A stretch of 7,752 nucleotides of DNA, taken from the NCBI GenBank assembly GCA_021820645.1, contig JAKADJ010000095.1, positions 1 to 7,752 on the forward strand, written 5' to 3'. Below the pieces are notes generated by a model. That model did no database searches. It was given only the letters and a program-made list of their open reading frames with translations, and had not been told where the DNA came from. The position numbers and the translations under genes were made by a program. The DNA comes from Bacillota bacterium. GTDB taxonomy: Bacteria; Bacillota_E; Sulfobacillia; Sulfobacillales; Sulfobacillaceae. Below, piece after piece: positions 5,550 to 7,752 of the stretch (within the stretch, counting starts at the first letter, position 1; every line of letters begins with the position of its first letter).

Positions 5550-5589
5550 ATGTGCATGGTTTTGGCCAAATAATTTCGGCTATGTGCAT
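5550..5589. repeat. 8-bp direct repeats flanking a palindrome in the mobB-moeA gap
   Basis: ATGTGCAT occurs at 5550-5557 and again at 5582-5589. The perfect palindrome TTTGGCCAAA lies between them at 5561-5570. The second copy touches the mobB stop codon. The gap is longer than other spacings in this operon, so an operator is possible. It does not resemble the ModE operator known from Escherichia coli. Confidence 0.35.
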
Positions 5590-6107
5590 TAAGGCTCGAG
5601 CGCCTTAAGGGCGTCCAGGAGCATCGATTCGGGAAAACTGGAGACGTCGTTGTGGTGCAGTAAGAGATCTGCGATGTCTTGGGCACGGGTGGGAGTCAAG
5701 GGGAGGTCCGATGGGAGCCAGAGGATGTCAGACAGCATGGGAGGTTGTGGTCCGATCGCGACGCCTGCCGAAAGCGGCGAGGCCACCGGGGTTTGGCTCA
5801 GATAGATTTTTGGCGTAGCGAGAGACTTTAGCCCTTCGATGAGCAAGTGGTCGCACCGGGAAGTGTACCATGACACCACATCGAATAACGGTATCGCGGG
5901 CTGACGGAGCACCATCCCGTCGGGATGAATACGTAATGTGGCCCGAGCCTGACGTGAACGCTCTGTATCCGTGCCTATCATATCCGGTTCGAGGGGATGA
6001 TGACTATGCTTAAGTACCTTAACGGTGCCAGGCAGTAGGGGGATTAAAGCTTCTAAAAGGAGTGTTTTGCCGAGCCCCGAAGGACCTGCCAGGTGCCATA
6101 CGATCAT
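5589..6107 (-). CDS. mobB: molybdopterin-guanine dinucleotide biosynthesis adaptor MobB
   Basis: Small P-loop GTP-binding protein that assists MobA in attaching GMP to molybdopterin, 172 residues. The Walker A motif GPSGLGKT is at residues 8-15. It is followed by VKVLKHSHHPLEPD at 29-42 and the GTDTERSRQARA segment, both MobB signatures, and by LLIEGLKSLATPKIYL, where E91-G92 are the conserved acidic/Gly pair. The C-terminal third is less conserved and ends in a helix. The ATG at 6107 overlaps the TGA of mobA (ATGA), showing translational coupling. MobB is often dispensable but improves MGD formation, so these genes suggest use of bis-MGD enzymes such as formate dehydrogenase, nitrate reductase or DMSO-reductase relatives. 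Confidence 0.9.
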   Translation of the reverse strand: MIVWHLAGPSGLGKTLLLEALIPLLPGTVKVLKHSHHPLEPDMIGTDTERSRQARATLRIHPDGMVLRQPAIPLFDVVSWYTSRCDHLLIEGLKSLATPKIYLSQTPVASPLSAGVAIGPQPPMLSDILWLPSDLPLTPTRAQDIADLLLHHNDVSSFPESMLLDALKALEP

Positions 6108-6688
6108 CGTGGATTGGCTCCAGTTCGCGCAATCCAGTGTTCCCAGTCTTGGGGGGTGTTAAGGTTCACTAACCATTCGGGATCGGGCACCAAGACATAG
6201 TGTGCCGCGATCCGATTCAGTAAGGTTTGCACTTTAAATTGATGGGCATGAAGCGATCTGACAATATGGCTTGCGAGCTCTTTGGACCAGAGCGCGGCTA
6301 AGGGTTGTGAAACATTTCCACAACGTGGAACAAGCACCTGGTCCTTGGCACCCCGGGCGCCATATAAGATGTCAAAGAGCTCGGGGGGGACATTGGGGCA
6401 ATCTACCGCGAGCACCGCCATCCATTCGTGATCAGTGCGAGTAAGCCCCGCTAGGATTCCTTGCAAGGGCCCTTGATTACCCACCGAATCGGGAAGATCG
6501 GAGTCCCCTAAGGTACCCCAAGTAAAGGGGCGGGATATCCATACGGTGCCAGAGATCGACGTCTGAAGTGTGTCCGAAGCATGTTGGACCAGGGTAGTGG
6601 ACGCGTTGTAGGGTAATTGAGATTTGTTGGTTCCCATCCGACGCGAAAACCCACCCGCCAAGACTAAGCCATCGGCTGCCACTTTCAT
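6104..6688 (-). CDS. mobA: molybdenum cofactor guanylyltransferase MobA
   Basis: Nucleotidyltransferase that transfers GMP from GTP to Mo-molybdopterin, giving the guanine dinucleotide cofactor; 194 residues. The N-terminal Rossmann-like nucleotide-binding motif reads LAGGFSRRMGTNK (10-22); the usual RMGxDK has Asn in place of Asp here. The GPLQGILAGL segment is at 73-82. VDCP at 95-98 supplies the metal-binding Asp96, and LNTPQDW (176-182) is the C-terminal signature. The ATG at 6688 has AAGGGAG (on the - strand, 6702-6696) seven bases upstream. It is the first gene of the - strand Moco operon, overlapping mobB by four bases. The Asn substitution also occurs in related nucleotidyltransferases and need not imply inactivity. 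Confidence 0.92.
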   Translation of the reverse strand: MKVAADGLVLAGGFSRRMGTNKSQLPYNASTTLVQHASDTLQTSISGTVWISRPFTWGTLGDSDLPDSVGNQGPLQGILAGLTRTDHEWMAVLAVDCPNVPPELFDILYGARGAKDQVLVPRCGNVSQPLAALWSKELASHIVRSLHAHQFKVQTLLNRIAAHYVLVPDPEWLVNLNTPQDWEHWIARTGANPR

Positions 6689-6782
6689 CAGAGTGCTCCC
6701 TTCCCGATTACCAGAAGTGTATCATAGACCAGGGTGCGGCTATGCGCCAGACCTCGTGTTACGGAAAGGTGATGAAATTCTA
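6689..6782. promoter_or_regulatory. divergent promoter region between mobA and the HAD gene
   Basis: This 94-bp gap separates the two divergent genes and must hold both promoters unless they lie inside coding DNA. The best -10 candidates overlap: TATGAT on the - strand (6726-6721) towards mobA and TATCAT on the + strand (6720-6725) towards the HAD gene, each 5 of 6 to consensus. Neither has a convincing -35 at the usual spacing. AAAGGTGA (6765-6772) is the HAD gene's ribosome binding site, ten bases before TTG 6783. Confidence 0.35.
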
Positions 6783-7499
6783 TTGAAAAGCTCCATTCTA
6801 GCTCTCGGTTTAGACCTGGACGGTACGTTGCTACGGCTGTCTGACCAGTTCATCCCTCAATATTTGGCGGATGTGGACCGATGGGTGGCCCCTCGGTTAG
6901 CGGTCGGACATTTATCTAACGAAGTGATGGCGACCACTATGTGGCTGGTGTCTCGCAATCATGAGGACACGTTGTTGGCCGATGCATTTTACACCCACTT
7001 TACCGAGCGCACGGGACTCGATCCCTTCATGGTGAAAACGGTGTTTGAGCAATATTACTCCGAAGAGTTTCCAAAGTTGAAATATCTCGGGCGGCCCATC
7101 CCCGGCATGATGGGGTTTTTAGCCGAGCTTCGAGCCTTGGGCCTCAAGATGGCTTTGCTTACGAGCCCCCTTTTTCCTCGAGTAGCCATTGAGGAACGAC
7201 TTCGCTGGGCTGGAATCGAAGGAGTGCCTTTTGACTGGATTTCCTGTTTTGAGATTGTCCATGCTTCCAAACCCCACCCCGCTTACTATGAAGAGGCAGC
7301 CCGGCAGTTTGATATTAGTCCGCAGCATTGGCTTATGGTGGGCAACGACCCGGTTGAGGACATACGGCCCGCCCGAGCTATAGGCATGCAGACCTGGTGC
7401 GTCCGTGAAGAATTACCCGACGACCTTCGGGATCAGGTGCTAAAGGGACCCGTTTATGATGTCCTTTCATACTTGAAAAGCCTAGCGGATCAAGGGTAA
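6783..7499 (+). CDS. HAD-superfamily hydrolase (probable phosphatase)
   Basis: Cytoplasmic haloacid-dehalogenase-type hydrolase of about 238 residues, subfamily I with a helical cap. All four motifs are visible: I, GLDLDGT with nucleophile D11 and acid/base D13; II, LLTS with T127; III, SKPHP with K163; IV, VGNDPVEDIRPA with D189 and D193. The cap lies between motif I and about residue 105 and is rich in aromatic residues. The start is TTG 6783, supported by AAAGGTGA at 6765-6772. The frame is open further upstream to 6624, but that extension is antisense to mobA and contains no family sequence. The substrate cannot be told; phosphoglycolate phosphatase-like and nucleotidase-like members share this layout. 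It diverges from mobA and ends 27 bp from the convergent gene that follows. Confidence 0.88.
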   Translation: MKSSILALGLDLDGTLLRLSDQFIPQYLADVDRWVAPRLAVGHLSNEVMATTMWLVSRNHEDTLLADAFYTHFTERTGLDPFMVKTVFEQYYSEEFPKLKYLGRPIPGMMGFLAELRALGLKMALLTSPLFPRVAIEERLRWAGIEGVPFDWISCFEIVHASKPHPAYYEEAARQFDISPQHWLMVGNDPVEDIRPARAIGMQTWCVREELPDDLRDQVLKGPVYDVLSYLKSLADQG

Positions 7500-7526
7500 A
7501 CGTCACAACCGGGCGCTCAGGGGCCG

Positions 7527-7752
7527 CTAGACTTTGGCATAGGACTGCGTCAACATGTCGCGAAAACCACTGAGCGAGTCGGCTCGATCCGGGTCTTGCG
7601 TACTATAAATTTGGATGAGGTTGGTTAGCATCCGTACCAGCATAAAGCGCGTAGGCGTGGGACTTAAATAGGCCGGATGAAAGCCAAAACCGTTATTCAT
7701 TAGGTATTGGACGCACTCCCCCCGATTTAACAGCTGGCCGTTTTGAAACGCG
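7527..7752 (-). CDS. SirB1-type transglutaminase-like protein, C-terminal part (5' end outside window)
   Basis: An open - strand frame enters from the right edge and stops at TAG (7529-7527), giving 74 residues. The sequence has the pattern of the C-terminal region of SirB1/UPF0162 proteins (Transglut_core2): NGQLLNRGECVQYL, then HPAYLSPTPTRFMLVRML and TNLIQIYSTQD, matching the family's 'P..L.P.t.r.iL.RML.NLk.iY' layout that leads into a TPR-like tail. The protein is short at this end compared with relatives that carry longer TPR tails. The transglutaminase-like core would lie outside the window, so catalytic residues cannot be checked. It converges on the HAD gene with a 27-bp gap in which I see no clear terminator. 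Confidence 0.65.
   Translation of the reverse strand, partial: AFQNGQLLNRGECVQYLMNNGFGFHPAYLSPTPTRFMLVRMLTNLIQIYSTQDPDRADSLSGFRDMLTQSYAKV

Noticed and set aside
6624..6782. N-terminal extension of the HAD protein
   Set aside because: It is antisense to the start of mobA, contains no family sequence, and the HAD fold begins right after TTG 6783, which has its own ribosome binding site.

Overview
The window looks like chromosomal DNA from a Firmicute-type bacterium of moderate G+C. The Fur protein and the ornithine carbamoyltransferase are of Bacillus/Clostridia character, Shine-Dalgarno sites are strong, and GTG and TTG starts are frequent. A Sulfobacillus-like acidophile is my best guess, but this is a guess from protein flavour and not a demonstrated assignment. 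Every full gene carries recognisable family motifs, and I see no insertion sequence, CRISPR array, tRNA or rRNA.

Layout. Positions 2-1329 (+) hold the C-terminal half of an NRAMP-type metal transporter, a 65-residue single-span membrane protein, and a 116-residue membrane-anchored protein resembling the LLH holin family. A stem-loop terminator at 1339-1376 closes this group. A lone ornithine carbamoyltransferase gene (argF, + strand) follows; its promoter region contains two tandem ARG-box-like operators. Next on the + strand come a Fur-family regulator and, one base after the fur stop codon, a short gene of the ArsC/Spx thioredoxin-fold family.

That short gene (3037-3378) is the most remarkable item. 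Its reading frame is interrupted at codon 10 by a single UGA, exactly where relatives carry the redox-active first cysteine of CxxC. The frame is otherwise intact over 113 residues. A perfect 7-bp GC-rich hairpin with a GUG loop lies 23 nt past the UGA, as expected of a bacterial SECIS element. I read it as a candidate selenoprotein with a U-S-T-C redox centre, and a plain start-to-stop gene caller would miss or truncate it.

Positions 3368-6688 (- strand) form a compact molybdenum-cofactor operon in the order mobA, mobB, moeA, followed by a gene for a cytoplasmic class-A-beta-lactamase-like serine hydrolase. The hydrolase gene ends tail-to-tail on the selenoprotein candidate with an 11-bp overlap. 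A HAD-superfamily phosphatase (6783-7499, +) diverges from mobA, and the C-terminal part of a SirB1-type transglutaminase-like protein (7527-7752, -) converges on it.

Working together: MobA, MobB and MoeA act late in Moco assembly (metal insertion and nucleotide attachment). Fur plus a redox-active ArsC/Spx-like protein suggests a metal or redox response pair. The coexistence of Moco genes and a possible Sec gene fits organisms that use both cofactors, but selA/selB/selC/selD cannot be seen here and must exist elsewhere for the reading to hold.
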